Part shown: in pieces, positions 1 to 11,108 of the stretch | How positions within the stretch are numbered: the first letter of the stretch is position 1 | Layout of the letters: the number at the start of each line of letters is the position of its first letter | Assembly: GCF_910594005.1 (NCBI RefSeq) | Contig: NC_057831.1 | Span: forward strand, 39,018,001-39,082,000 | Length of the DNA: 64,000 bases | Direction of reading: 5' to 3' | From: Cervus elaphus | Taxonomy: Eukaryota; Chordata; Mammalia; Artiodactyla; Cervidae | Translations under genes and position numbers: made by a program | The notes under the pieces: model-generated | The model's database searches: none | Told to the model about the DNA's origin: nothing | What the model saw: the letters and a program-made list of their open reading frames with translations, nothing else

Positions 1-289
1 TTTCACTTTCCTTTGAATTATTCTTTTGTTTATGTCTTGTTGATAAGTTTAGTATAGTTTTTTCTCTCAGTTTATGCAACATAATATGTTTCTAAAGAGT
101 TACATTTCTATCTTGTCTTTGCAAATGAATGAAGAAGCTTAGTGTTGAAAGGAGTTAGATGTCCATGATCCTGGGTGAGACTAAATCCGCATAGATAGAG
201 TTTGACATTATTTACAGAAAGTCACAACTGGATTTACCAATGTCACATTTTGTGCCAGAAATTCTACTTTATGTGCTTTATGTGTTTGT

Positions 290-690
290 TAAGGCAGGGT
301 CAGCTATGGGAAACAAAAATATCAGTGACTTGAGAAAATAGAAGTTTATTTCTTTCTCATTTAAGTGTTCTGGGAGCTTGTTTAAATAGAGCAATTCTTG
401 TCCTTTCAGTCATATTGGTAGCCTGTTCCCCTCTAGCCTGGGGCTCTGTCCTCCCTCAGGGAGAAAGAGGAAAGGCAGTGTGAAAGTGGAACACCAACTC
501 TCTTAAGAATTCTGGCCAAGAATTTCCCCACATCATTTCTGGTCACATTCCAATGGAGAGAGTCTAGTTTCATGATCTAACTGCAAGGGAGATTGGGAAA
601 TTAGTCTAGATTTGTATTCAGCTATGATCCCCATTTTGATGGAGGGAGAAATTTAATTTTGGTGAGCAGTTGAGTTTCTGCCTCAATTTG
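290..690. repeat. Ancient mammalian interspersed repeat, LTR-like, subfamily not named
   Basis: The block has the wording of a common old mammalian repeat: a 'gaagtttatttctttctc' segment, then 'cattccaatgg' and 'ctgcaagggagattgggaaa'. Two other stretches here (28355-28815 and 30670-31045) look like the same family. It is highly diverged. The family assignment is from memory of the pattern and needs a RepeatMasker comparison. Confidence 0.45.
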
Positions 691-1009
691 CATATATAAA
701 ATACTGTACAGATACAATGAATATATCTTCTACTTTTTAAAAATAAAAATATAACGTTACTATTTCAGATGTCCCAAACTGACAATGTTTCATTGTCTCC
801 CTTATTCCCCTGGTTTCTTTTGTCTTCTTTAATAATATATGTATTTCGTTTATCTGCCTTTGAAATGCTATGACTCCTCCGTTTTACCCCAGGCTCTAAA
901 CCCCACATACAGAAGTAGATCTATCTTCTCACCACGGGACTAATCAGTCTTCCATGTACTGCCTTAAATTCTACCGAACACACTGTGATTCAATCATTTC
1001 CCATGATCC

Positions 1010-1575
1010 ATGTTTATTGCTTTCTATCACTGCTCTAGCAAATTATCCTAAATTTGGTAGTTCAAGACTAGACAAATTTGCTGTCTTATGGTTCTGGAGG
1101 TCAAACCTCAAATGAATGTCACTGGGCTAAAATCTAGGTGTCATCCTGTCTGTGTTTCTTTCTGGAGGCTAGAGAAAAGAAGCTATCTTTCTGCTTTTTT
1201 AGCTTTTAGAAGCTGCTCCTTTTCCTTAGGTTGTGGGTGTCTTTCCTCCGTATTCAAGAACTGCAATGTCATCGCTCCAACCTTGCTTATTTTGTAATCT
1301 GTTTCTGTCTCTCTCTCATTCTCAAAGAAGCTTTAAGAATGCTTCTTATGTGGCTTTTGCAAGAGATGTCTAGTTAAATTTTTCTCCTCATACTGACTGA
1401 GACCACCCAGATAATCTAGGAGAAACTTTCTATCTTAAAAGACAGGTGATCAGTAATATTAATTCCATGTACAACCTTAATTCCCTTTTGTCATGTAACC
1501 TGGCATATCCACATATTCTGGGAATTGACCTGAACATATTTTGGAAGGGGCAGTATTCTGCCTACCATAACATGT
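1010..1575 (-). repeat. MaLR/MLT1-type LTR, antisense, degenerate
   Basis: Read on the + strand the segment runs from a 'ctctagcaaattatcc' start, through 'ggttctggaggtcaaac' and 'cccagataatc', to 'ccttaattcccttttgtc' and 'attctgcctaccataac'. This is the antisense of a widespread old mammalian LTR-type repeat. No internal retroviral-like gene is attached. Positions 1333-1399 contain extra sequence that recurs at 2057-2118. Subfamily is uncertain. Confidence 0.55.
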
Positions 1576-2039
1576 TTTCCCTCTGTCAACTCCTGTCATT
1601 CTGCCCCAGACTTTCCTCCCTTCTCCACTTCAGGGTTTTCTGTCTATCATTCTTTAGATTTTGAAAGCTTATCTACATATTCTCAAATTTCATCTCATAT
1701 TCCACCTCCTATCCAGATTCTACTCATTGGGATAAAATGCATCCTTTCCTTTTATTTTGTTACTTTTTGAAAACATCACATGCAACATTTAGAATTTTAA
1801 CTTTTAGAAATTTGAGTACATTTGAGTTATCACTGTGGGTTGATTGCAGTCTTTTTGGAGGAAAGGCATTATGCTTTGTTCATTTTTATAACCTTTGTAG
1901 ACTTAAAAAAAATTTTTTTTCCTTACACATAGTAACCACACATGTAATTTTTGTCTCATTGGTTAGAATTTTTTCATTTACCTCCAGCAACAAAGGGGTA
2001 TAGTGGCATAAATAATTCTTTAAGAGCAAGCAACCCATA
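1576..2039. other. No gene recognised; AT-rich sequence
   Basis: Short open frames here lack any recognisable domain or codon bias and look like chance. A T-rich tract lies near 1905-1920. Nothing further is supported. Confidence 0.6.
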
Positions 2040-2345
2040 ACTAACTTGAATGTGCATTAAGAATGCTTCTTATGTAGCTTTTGCAAGCATGTCTAAAGTT
2101 TTCTCCCCATACTGATTTTATTTCATATAGCTTCTCTCCTGTATGGGTTCATGACTAAACATGAGGATATAATCTTTGACAGCATGCTAACCCACACTGA
2201 TCACATTTATTGGCCTTCCCCTTAAAATGGATTCTCTGGAGAAATAGGATTTAGACTTTTGTCTGAAGATTTTCTCACAACAGAAATGCTTGTAGAGTTT
2301 CCCCTGTGTGAGTTCCCTGATGAATGACAAAGTTGATTTCCAAAC
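2040..2345 (-). pseudogene. Decayed C2H2 (Kruppel-type) zinc-finger pseudogene fragment
   Basis: On the minus strand three successive finger-linker positions can be read. HQGTHTGE is coded at 2299-2322. QRIHFKGKANKCDQCG is coded at 2191-2238, a mutated linker followed by the C-x2-C of the next finger. THTGEKLYE is coded at 2122-2148. The glutamate position of the linker falls at 2301, 2220 and 2136, giving spacings of 81 and 84 nt. Each Kruppel finger plus linker is 28 residues (84 nt), so the periodicity supports the family call independently of the residues. Stops between the fingers (for example ...PHV*S*THTGE), a frame change after the first linker and the 3-nt loss show it is dead. No start, KRAB box or intron can be seen. 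It is probably a retrocopy or a relic of a KRAB-ZNF gene; the parent gene cannot be named. Confidence 0.75.
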
Positions 2346-2783
2346 TCATTTTTTTTTTTTAAATAAGCATCCAAAGTATAGATTTCTTCCCATGGGGACC
2401 CCTTGGTTGGCCTTTTGGCAAACTAGGTTCTCAGTCTTTCACCCTGATGTGGATTTCATTGTATACTTTGATCAAATGTTGACCTAGCTTACCTAAATCC
2501 TATTTTCAAACATACTTTATTTTTCTTTACTTTAGGGATTTCCTATAAATATTCTGTTTTCTCTGGTTCTCAGATTTTGATGCTCTATATCATTAATGTC
2601 TTCAACTGAAGTTTTTACTGAAACTCTTCTCAAGCTCTACTTAAATATTTAGGACTAAATTTGACATTTACATATGTTATCTTCAGAGCATGTGTTTTGT
2701 GAACCTAGTTGCTTCCTCTTGTTTTGCTGGGATGCAGGACTACTGAATCCATGGCCTAAGCATTGTTTGTTGGGTTATATAAT
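2346..2783. other. No gene recognised
   Basis: The block begins with a 12-14 nt T run (about 2349-2361). The zinc-finger relic could extend into 2362-2480, but I could not read further finger motifs. The rest is AT-rich and unassigned. Confidence 0.5.
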
Positions 2784-2960
2784 TAGTTCTCCAACTTGAG
2801 CTTGCATCACTTGCATCAAAATCACCAGGACAACTTGTCAAATCACAGATGTCAGGGCCGTTTCTCCCAGAGCCTCTGGGATCATCTTAGAGTGAGCATT
2901 TCTATCAAGTTCTCAGGTAATATTGATGCTGCTGGTTGGGGACCACTTTGAGAAACACTG
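2784..2960 (+). repeat. MER5A-type hAT (Charlie) MITE
   Basis: The order 'ctccaacttgagcttgcatc', 'aaaatcaccaggacaacttg', 'cagagcctctggga', 'gatgctgctggttgggg' and 'accactttgagaaacactg' matches the MER5A layout end to end. It is a non-autonomous DNA transposon fossil without coding capacity. Confidence 0.75.
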
Positions 2961-3258
2961 ATATAAGTAATGTGTACAGGAAGAGCAATGTAAAGAAAAG
3001 TAAGATGTATTTATTTATGTATTAACTTATTCATTCATTCATTTAAGAAATATTATGTACCTACAATATCTAATTCCAAAGTTTATATTATTTTCTTTAT
3101 AGTCATTTCATCTACTCCAAAGGCAATATGGAAATTTCCATATTTATATAAATTAATTTATGCAAAGAAACTCATTTATTAACATCTAATTCATCATATG
3201 CTTTTCACAAAATGTAACTCAATTCAATGATTATTTACTGAGTGTCTACATTGTACAG

Positions 3259-3450
3259 GGCTTCCCTTGTGGCTCAGCTGGTAAAGAATCTGCCTGCAAC
3301 ACGGGAGACCTGGGTTCGATCCCTGGGTTGAGAAGATCCCCTGGAGAAGGGAAAGACTACCCACTTTAGTATTCAGGTCTGGAGAATTCCATGGATTGTC
3401 CATGGGGTCTCAAAGAGTTGGACAGGACAGAGTGATTTTCACTTTCACTG
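3259..3450 (+). mobile_element. Bov-tA SINE
   Basis: It starts with the tRNA-derived head (gggcttcccttgtggctcag) carrying an A-box-like and a B-box-like segment ('ggttcgatccctgg'). The BovB-derived body follows, with a 'ttttcactttcact' end. Flanking repeats 'cattgtacag' at 3249-3258 and 3451-3460 form a clean 10-bp TSD. Confidence 0.93.
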
Positions 3451-3460
3451 CATTGTACAG

Positions 3461-3949
3461 GCCTTGCGCTAGCAACTGAGAACAAAATAAGAAATTAAAA
3501 ATATTAGATATATTAAAATGCTTCTCTACTTCTCTGAATTCTCTCATGAATCATGTATGGATTTATAAATTTGGCTATTGACCTTATTATAATACAATCT
3601 AAGTATTATTTAAACTTGTCATACTATGCCCTGCATTGTGGTAGTCAAGTTTTATTTACCTTTCCTTTTCATTTTGGCTTTTGCTGCTAGAGCTAAATAG
3701 AGAAAAAAACACTGCTGAGTGCAGAAATATGAGGTGTATGAAAAGGCTATGTTGACTATACATTCATTTTAATTTATTTTGTCATATATATATTCATAGA
3801 CTACTTGTCATTTAAACATTATAGTCAAATTAAAAAAAAATCTTTGAAAATAGATGACTCAAAACCCCAAATTCAAGTTTTTTAATAGCTGTGTGTGTGT
3901 ATATGTGTGCACTTGAATGTTGCCTGCTGACTCCTGTCTGTATGCATAC
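3461..3949. other. No gene recognised
   Basis: AT-rich unassigned sequence with a short GT-rich run around 3890-3908. Together with bases just left of 3249 it may belong to an old repeat into which the Bov-tA inserted. Confidence 0.5.
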
Positions 3950-4260
3950 TTTTTTCTTATAAACTTGAGGTATTCATAATTTTTGTTTTGCTTTTTTCAC
4001 TTATTATATTATGAACTATTTCCCATTTTCTATAATCTTCATAATTGTTTAAATGGCTCCATAAATTTTCATTTAGATAAAATTGCACAGCATTTCTCTT
4101 CATTTTAAACATATAAATCCTTCTATTTCTCTAATTTAGAAAAATGTTTGAATAATATTCTCATGAAATATTCCTAGTAGAAAGATTCTATGGTCAAAGC
4201 TGTGAATATTTTTATGGCTTTTTAAATGAGAATCTTATTACATAATTTAAACTACTGTAT
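3950..4260 (-). repeat. Ancient L1 fragment (L1M type), antisense
   Basis: The + strand reads 'ttttttcacttattatatt', 'aactatttcccattttc', 'atggctccataaattt', 'ttcctagtagaaagattc' and 'tatggtcaaagctgtgaat'. This is the order of antisense old L1 3'-ORF2 sequence. It is strongly diverged with no usable frame. Confidence 0.6.
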
Positions 4261-4859
4261 GAAGATACTTTTTAAAGGTTTATTATCATTGGAAATTTAT
4301 GATTTTCAGTCATTTGTTAGACATTAAATGTGCTCTTTATTTTTAACTCACGTATATTTTATTACCAATGAATTTAATTATTGTGCTATGTTGATTTATA
4401 ATTTTTCTTACTATTCATGGATAAATAGGTCATTTGAATCAATAGAATGTGTTTTATTTATATATCTATTTATTTTCAGTTGATCAGGCTGCTTTTTTTT
4501 GTAATTATTGACCCTCATCATAAGCCATAATTTCAAGTTTTTTCTAAGCCCTAAATGGAAAGTGCACATTCAAGTATAAATTGAGGCTACATTTTCAAAT
4601 GAAAATAAATATTTTTCTCATCAAGCATTTAGATTTTAAAAAGTAAAAATATACATAATGCACCACTCCAAAAATTTTACTTAGTATACTTAGTAAGTAG
4701 TAATATAAGATATTAATAAAAAGCTTTTATAATGTAAAATGCATACAAAACATCACTACCATGAAGTATTTATTGTCTGTTAGAAGACCGCACAAAGCTA
4801 CAGTGGGAATGTTAAAAAAAGAAACATTTGTCATTGTATTAATGCAATGGACTGAACTG
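4261..4859. other. AT-rich sequence, no gene recognised
   Basis: Very AT-rich; may continue the ancient L1 to its left. No readable frame or motif. Confidence 0.5.
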
Positions 4860-5255
4860 TGTTCCCTAAAACTCATATGTTGAAGCCCTAATCCCAAATA
4901 TGGCTATATTTGGAGATAGGATTTTTAGAGACAAAATAAGTTTAAATGAGATCAAAGAGCGGGGCTCTTAATCAATCCAGTAGAATTGGTGGTTTTATAG
5001 GAAAAGGAAGAGTGAGATCTCTGTCTCTCTCTCCTCACATGGGAGCACTGAGAAGAGGTCATATGAGGACATATGGAAGGTGTCCTTCCAAGAGGAAGGT
5101 GGCTGCCTCCAAGCCAGAAAAAGAGCACTAACTAGACTGTGCTGACACAGTGATCTAGGACTTCCAGCCTCCATGACTGTGAGAAACTATATTTCTGTTA
5201 TTGAAACCATCCGGTTCTTGTTACGGTAACCTGAGCAGACTAAGATATGCAACTA
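4860..5255 (+). repeat. MaLR/MLT1-type solitary LTR
   Basis: The LTR reads in order: 'actgaactgtgttcc', 'cattatgttgaagccctaatcc'-like start, 'atatttggagataggat', 'caagccagaaaaagagc', 'ctaggacttccagcctcc' and 'ctgtgagaaactatatttct'. It is a solitary old LTR. The 61-codon open frame at 4946-5131 falls inside it and is not a gene. Confidence 0.65.
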
Positions 5256-6409
5256 ACAATAATTGTAATCATGTAATTAAAACTTATATTACATTACATA
5301 CAAGGATATACCTTTTCCTACTGCTCAGTTGGAGTCTAATTCAGAACTTTGTTTTGGAACAGCTCAGAAACTGTTCTTTCAAGTTCTATCAGGATTCCCC
5401 CCAATTGTATAAGAGAATCCTATTTTCTTTTTCTTACAAAAGGTCATTATGTTATGGTATAGGAAAGTGGTTTGAAAGCAGAAAACAATGAGATAAAAAC
5501 AGATTATTGAATGCTAAAATCCATAGGTGTCTAATAAGAAACTACTATATTCTCTGGGTCATACTTTTTTGGTCATAATCTACATCACCAGAATCATCTG
5601 CTCTAATGCAATTACAATTCAGTAGAGGAAAAAATAAATTGAAAGGATATTGAATACATCCCTATACATGTACTTCATGGTCAGAAGTGTCTAAAGTCCT
5701 AATCTGGTTCTTAAATTGAGAAATCTGGCATTTTTAACAAGATGGCTTCTGAATATACTTACAGACACGTCATCAACCTTATATCACAGTTTGGGGGAAT
5801 ATTTTCAAAGGACATCATTTAGAAAATAATGACTTCTTTGTAATTTGCTCTATTTAGGGGAAGAAGAGGGGTTGGTAAATCTGAATCATCACTTTGCTCT
5901 ATGCCTAACCTAGAACTTTGCAATGCATATGAGTTCTTCACCTTCCTCGCCCCCACCGCCCCCCCCCACCGCCCCCGTCTGATAGCCACTTGGCAATGCT
6001 GTCAATTTTGCTACATAAATAAACTTAGGAAAGTATGTAACTGTTGGGGAAGATTATTATCTGATATGGAGGAAAAAAAATGTCAGCTAAACTGGGGAAA
6101 CAGTCTTAAAGCTTCTAGTCTCAGATTTATTGTCCAGAATCACTACCCAAAGCTCTTGAATCTGTATTAGGGAAACTCATGTCCCTGGAGGTAAAAAGGT
6201 GCAGTGAATATTGATTATGGCCTAGGGCATTGGTCTCATTTTTTAATGCCTGCTTGGTTTTGTTCCTATTATGGACCTGGGGAAGTTTGCTGGGACAAAC
6301 ATCCGGGCCAGGACACCTTGCATATAGTGGGACTCTAAAGACCTATTTGTTGAACTGAATGCATTTTCTTTTTATCAAAACTTCAGATAAAATCCTGGAT
6401 TTACTTATT
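5256..6409. other. No gene recognised; C-rich tract and L2-like tail inside
   Basis: Mostly unassigned. Positions 5946-5978 are a strongly C-biased tract with runs of up to nine C. Positions about 6290-6365 ('cttgcatatagtgggactc' to 'gttgaactgaatg') resemble an L2/MIR 3' tail. Open frames at 5201-5491 and 5901-6170 show no family signal. Confidence 0.5.
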
Positions 6410-6590
6410 TACTAAACTTGCTGCCTTGTACTAGTGACTTTTATTCTCTGAATCTCATTTGACAAAGGGGTATAATAATAGGTTCCCAGGTTTGATGTAA
6501 AGATTAAGTAATCAGGTAAGTATAAAGTAATACTTATAAAGTGGGTGACCTGGGCCTGGAACATATTAGTTACTCCCTTCATGTTAGATT
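6410..6590 (+). repeat. MIR SINE, diverged
   Basis: The order tgacttttattctctgaatc, 'acaaaggggtataataat', 'taaagattaagtaatc' and 'ctggaacatattagt' matches the MIR core and tail on the + strand. Confidence 0.5.
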
Positions 6591-7367
6591 TTCTATCATA
6601 TCCTCTCCTTTTTTAAAAAGAAAAAAATCTTCTCTTTAAAAATTTTCTATTGCCATTTATGTTAAATCATCTCATTTAAGAAACTCTCAAGGGTCAATGG
6701 TAGATTCCACAAAATTAAAAGATAGGAGCAATTATTGATCTCAGATCTATAAATAATTCAGAAGAATGAATTACTTTTTCTTTCTATTACCTGGATAATT
6801 GCCTCAGTTAAGAGTTGGTATTTTCAGAAGACTTGCCACTTTCAAAGGCACTTTTCTATAGAATATTTTACTTGTTCATCATGATAAAACTTGAAGGATC
6901 AAGAAAATATTAGTTCAGTTTTAAAAATTTGAAGATAATAAATACAAGTAAATACTCACCTGAATTTAAACAGGCTTTGTCTTTTTCCCTCAAACCCGTT
7001 CCTTCTCAGCATTTACTATTTTAATTTATCATAATTATGTAATTAATCAAGACTACAACCCAGGAAGTAGCTTTCCGTATTTTCTTCATCTCTGTTGAAC
7101 ATCCAGTTGCCAGTTCTATTGCCCTGCTTCTAAGAGATATTCTGAATTCATCAGTTTTTCACCATTGCACTTTCAGTCCTTTAATCATTGCTATCATTAT
7201 ATGTTATCTTGCACTATTATGATAAGATGACTATATAAAAAATTAACTGAAAAGTTAAAAATAAATGTGTTATATTTATTATTGAGGTTTTAAATAATAT
7301 ACCTTTTCTCCACCTAAATTACTTTTTTTATTTTTTTTTCCTAAATTATTTTTAAAAATACCTTTGA
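6591..7367. other. No gene recognised
   Basis: AT-rich unassigned sequence without a convincing frame, splice pattern or repeat assignment. Confidence 0.5.
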
Positions 7368-7552
7368 AGTAGAGTTGATTTACAGTGTTGTTTTTAATTT
7401 CTGCTGTAGAACAAAATACAGTTATACATACATATATATGCATATACATGCATATATTCTCTTTCATACTCTTTTCCATTATAGTTTTCCATTATAGTTT
7501 ATTACAGGATGTTGACTATAGTTCCCTGTGCTATATGATAGGACCTTATTTC
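7368..7552 (-). repeat. Old artiodactyl L1 3'UTR fragment, antisense
   Basis: 'gagttgatttacagtgttg', 'aatttctgctgtagaac', 'cagttatacatacatatata' and 'agttccctgtgctatat' are the typical antisense 3'UTR of an older L1 lineage. The same module precedes antisense ORF2 sequence at 32190. Confidence 0.7.
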
Positions 7553-8089
7553 TAAATTCTTAAAGAGTAGGGAGAGAGAAATAAGAATTTGGCAAACAAA
7601 GATAAAAGTGTCATCTCTATTACTTCCCTGAAAGCAGTCCAACGCTTTCATTTGTACATTGATGACATGTATGACCCTTCTCTGGGTAAATCTATGGTTC
7701 AGGTTTGTGAAATCTCTCTTATTCTATCCATAAGCCTGGGTACTGTGAGTTGGCCTCACCGTTTGATTTTCCCTTAAGCCGTGTATGACTAGATTAGAGC
7801 TAGTCTACCTTATATCAGTTGGAGAGTTGACAGCCAATTTAACTGCCAAACCAAGATGATGCCCACCAGGCTTCTTTTGGGTCTCTTTGCCTTCTCTCAG
7901 ACAGGATCTCATGGCATAACATGCCCCACCCGAAAAGCTGCTTTTCTCTCCTCTCTACTGTGTGGATGACAAAGTCAGACTTGCCAGAGACCTTTTCAGT
8001 TTTATACTCTTTTCACCTTAGCATCATCTTACATATCATGTCTAATCTATGCCTCACTGGCTTCTGCAGAGGTCAAGTCATGCTTTTGG
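7553..8089. other. No gene recognised
   Basis: Moderately complex sequence. Open frames of 62-74 codons at 7589-7777 and 7921-8145 lack recognisable domains. The right part may belong to the LTR-like unit at 8090. Confidence 0.4.
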
Positions 8090-8460
8090 AGTTCAAGATC
8101 AAGCTGTATCTTTATAAAGCAAGGCCAACATGGACTGCTCAATAAGGTGGAGCTGTCCCAGTTTGCTAAGGTCCTTGCAAGCCTTGTTTGCTAAAGATCT
8201 ATATTTTCTATGAGCTATGCCTGCTAAAAATAGCCCTACCTCTATCAGTGAAACCACTTGACTGTGAACAAAGCTGTCACAAACCATAATGATCCACCAA
8301 GGACAAAATTCTACTTAGGCCACACTTACTAAAGCCTTAAGAATAAAGCTCTCGGCCAATCTCTTTCTCTCTGTGTGTGATATTTTATTCTGCAAAGCTA
8401 CTTCTTGACTTTTCTCAGGTTTCTAACTGGTACATGCATATATTGGACTTTAGGAGAACT
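8090..8460 (+). repeat. Possible solitary retroviral-type LTR
   Basis: Around 8342 'aataaagctct' is a polyadenylation signal, followed by pyrimidine-rich 'caatctctttctctctgtg' and a 'tgtgatattttattc' GT-rich stretch, the usual R/U5 arrangement of an LTR. I could not define TG...CA ends or a TSD. No coding sequence is attached, and the family is unknown. Confidence 0.3.
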
Positions 8461-9028
8461 TAAATTTTTCCCTACCCTTAGTTCAGAACAAAGAGAAATT
8501 CAGGAGATAGAGAGATAGTAAGCATAGTATCTGCTTCACAGACTTTAGGGTAAATGTAGACCCTGGCTATACACCTCTAGGCAAGTGAGATTGCTAACAC
8601 ATTACTCTTAAATTGAGCAGACAAATCCAGTCAACCATAGGCAGTACTACATGATTGAAGACTTTTCCCTATGTGGTAGAGTCCACCCACTAAATTATTT
8701 GCTGCGTGGAAAAGTAGGACAGAGTTCTATGTAATCAGGAAGACCCCAAAAGGAACAGAGGAGGCAACTGAGAAAGCAATGCTCACCTTCTGTTTCTAAC
8801 CACACCGATCAGCTGGCTGACTTCTCCCAGCTCTGTGAGGAAAAAGCAGAGTGAGGACAGAGGCAAGGGACTTTATTTACCTGAAGTTTCTCTACCTGGA
8901 AACATGAGAAGTGAGAAGTGGAGAATTACTGTTGTGCTACCAAAAAATATCATCACTATTCTGAACTTCATTTCTTAAGTGAAGAAATAAGCACTGAGAA
9001 CCTAAATGATCTGAGAAACTAATGTTCA
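8461..9028. other. No gene recognised
   Basis: Unassigned, moderately complex sequence between the LTR-like unit and a BovB copy. Confidence 0.5.
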
Positions 9029-9678
9029 CTCAGTTCAGTTCAGTTCAGTCGCTCAGTCGTGTCTGACTCTGCCACCCCATGAATCGCAGCACGCCAGGCC
9101 TCCCTGTCCATCACCAACTCCTGGAGTTTACTCAAACTCATGTCCATCAAGTCGGTGATGCCATCCAGCCATCTCATCCTCTGTCGTCCCCTTCTCCTCC
9201 TGCCCCCAATCCCTCCCAGCATCAGGGTCTTTTCCAATGAGTCACTCTTCGTATGAGGTGGGCCAAGGTATTGGAGTTTCAGCTTTAGCATCATTCCTTC
9301 CAGTGAACACCCAGGACTGATCTCCTTTAGGATGGACTGGTTGGATGTCCTTGCAGTCCAAGGGAGTCTCAAGAGTCTTCTCCAACACCACAGTTCAAAA
9401 GCATCAATTTTTCAGTGCTCAGCTTTCTTCACAGTCCAACTCTCACATCCATACATGACCACTGGCAAAACCATAGCCTTGACTAGACAGACCTTTGTTG
9501 GCAAAGTAATGTCTCTGCTTTTTAATATGCTGTCTAGGTTGGTCATAACTTTCCTTCCAAGGAATAAGCGTCTTTTAATTTCACGGCTGCAGTCACCATC
9601 TGCAGTGATTTTGGAGCCCCAAAAAATAAAGTCTGACACTACTTCCACTGTTTCCCCATCTATTTCCCATGAAGTGAT
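9029..9678 (-). mobile_element. BovB (RTE) LINE, 5'-truncated 3' end
   Basis: The left end is the cagttcagttcag terminus of BovB. Minus-strand frames carry the C-terminal part of the RTE ORF2 protein, including SDFIFWGSKITADGDCS (from about 9640) and DREAWRAAIHGVAESDTTE (towards 9045). The two open stretches (9412-9648 and 9040-9372) are in the same frame, split by a TGA directly after KKAEH. The reverse transcriptase core and endonuclease are absent, so the copy is dead. No clear TSD was found. Confidence 0.93.
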
Positions 9679-9895
9679 TGCATGCTAATAGCAATAAGAA
9701 AAAGAGATGCTCTTATAAATATGCACCTGGTATAATTTTTTTCTCATTCCACTTATTTTGATGACAATAATGATGATTAGAATATGTTGGTTGCTTAGGA
9801 AAATAAACAGAACCTTCCTATTAAGCATCATTTAAAAAAAACTCTTGGTGCTTTTTTTGGACAGGTGGTTTTAAGTGTGTAGTAGGAAGCAATAT

Positions 9896-10171
9896 TGGAG
9901 AAGGCAATGGCCCCCCACTCCAGTACTCTCGCCTGGAAAATCCCGTGGACGGAGGAGCCTGGGGGGCTGCAGTCCATGGGGTCGCAAAGAGTCAGGCATG
10001 ACTGAGCGAGTCCACTTTCACTTTTCACTTTCATGCATGGGAGAAGGAAATGGCAACCCACTCCAGTGTTCTTGCCTGGAAAATCCCAGGGACGGGGGAG
10101 CCTGGTGGGCTGCCGTCTATGGGGTCGCACAGAGTCGGACACGACTGAAGTGACTTAGCAGCAGCAGCAGC
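9896..10171 (+). mobile_element. Bov-A2 dimeric SINE
   Basis: Two tandem BovB-derived monomers ('ggagaaggcaatggc' and 'ggagaaggaaatggcaaccc') are joined by 'cacttttcactttcatgc', with a (CAG)n tail. The TSD 'aggaagcaatat' is exact at 9884-9895 and 10172-10183. Confidence 0.95.
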
Positions 10172-10183
10172 AGGAAGCAATAT

Positions 10184-10681
10184 GGTCATATATCAGAATG
10201 AGGGGAAGGGGGCTAAATTACTCAGAGGTTCTGACACAGCTCTGCCATCTCCAGTTGAAAATCTCCTCTCAAGTGAGATGTAGAGCAGTGGTTTTGGGGA
10301 TCAGCACGTTTTATCCTTTAGGCTGTCGGGTCTGAAGAGATTTGAAGATAACTGCTCCAGAGTCCTGTTAATTTCCCATCACTGTGCACATTTGTAATTC
10401 CTCAGGCCCTCCATAGGTCTGACACTGGACCCTTAGCTCTGTACCTTATCATTACCCTCCAATTACCTAAGGTTTGCTGCCTCTTATGATTCGTTCCTCC
10501 CATATTTCTTATTCCCTCACCCCACATGAGGATCCTCTTCTCAACCTGTTGGGAAAGGTACCTGGCTTGTGAACCTTATCATAGAGCAAGGCTTTAAGTG
10601 ATCCATTCTTTTATATACACATGTAATCCTAAAATAGTTATGGGGATCTCCATGTGCCAGACCCTCTACAAGAGCTCAGGT
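10184..10681. other. No gene recognised
   Basis: Unassigned complex sequence between two SINEs; no readable frame or motif. Confidence 0.5.
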
Positions 10682-10690
10682 CACTAAAGT

Positions 10691-10881
10691 GAAAGTGAAA
10701 GTCACTCAGTTGTGTCTGACTCTTTGCAACCCCATGGACTATACAGTCCATGGAATTCTCCAGGCTGGAATACTGGAGTGGGTAGCTTTTCCTTTCTGCA
10801 GGGGATCTTCCCAACCCAGGGATTGAATCCAGGTCTCCTGCATTGCAGGCAGATTCTTTACCAACTGAGCTATCAGAGAAG
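10691..10881 (-). mobile_element. Bov-tA SINE
   Basis: Antisense copy: 'gaaagtgaaagtcactcag' at the left, 'gggatcttcccaaccc' in the middle, and the tRNA-like head at the right ('ttctttaccaactgagct'). Flanks 'cactaaagt' (10682-10690) and 'cactgaagt' (10882-10890) are a TSD with one mismatch. Confidence 0.92.
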
Positions 10882-10944
10882 CACTGAAGTAGGAAGACAC
10901 AGAAGTGGATTGTGAAGGGCCTGCCTGAGGTTGTAGCTAGAACA

Positions 10945-11108
10945 GTATTTCCCAAAGTATTTTTCTTAAAATCTTGCTACTCAAAGTGTAGTCCCCATGA
11001 TGTGTTAGAGATGCTGAAGTTTAGACCCCACTCCTGACCTATTGAACAAAAATCTTTAAAAAGAGTCATAGTTTATGGGTATATGCACAAAGTTTTAAGA
11101 AATGTTGC
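10945..11108 (-). repeat. MER5-type hAT MITE, antisense
   Basis: 'tactcaaagtgtagtcccc', 'gatgctgaagtttagacccc' and 'ctgacctattgaacaaaaat' follow the antisense MER5A layout. Confidence 0.55.

Noticed and set aside
3259..3450. tRNA-like heads of Bov-tA SINEs as tRNA genes
   Set aside because: A- and B-box-like segments are present, but the sequence continues into BovB-derived SINE body with TSDs and no mature tRNA fold ends.
9875..10153. 92-codon plus frame and overlapping minus frames in Bov-A2 copies as proteins
   Set aside because: The same frames recur in every SINE copy because the sequence is repeated; SINEs do not code.
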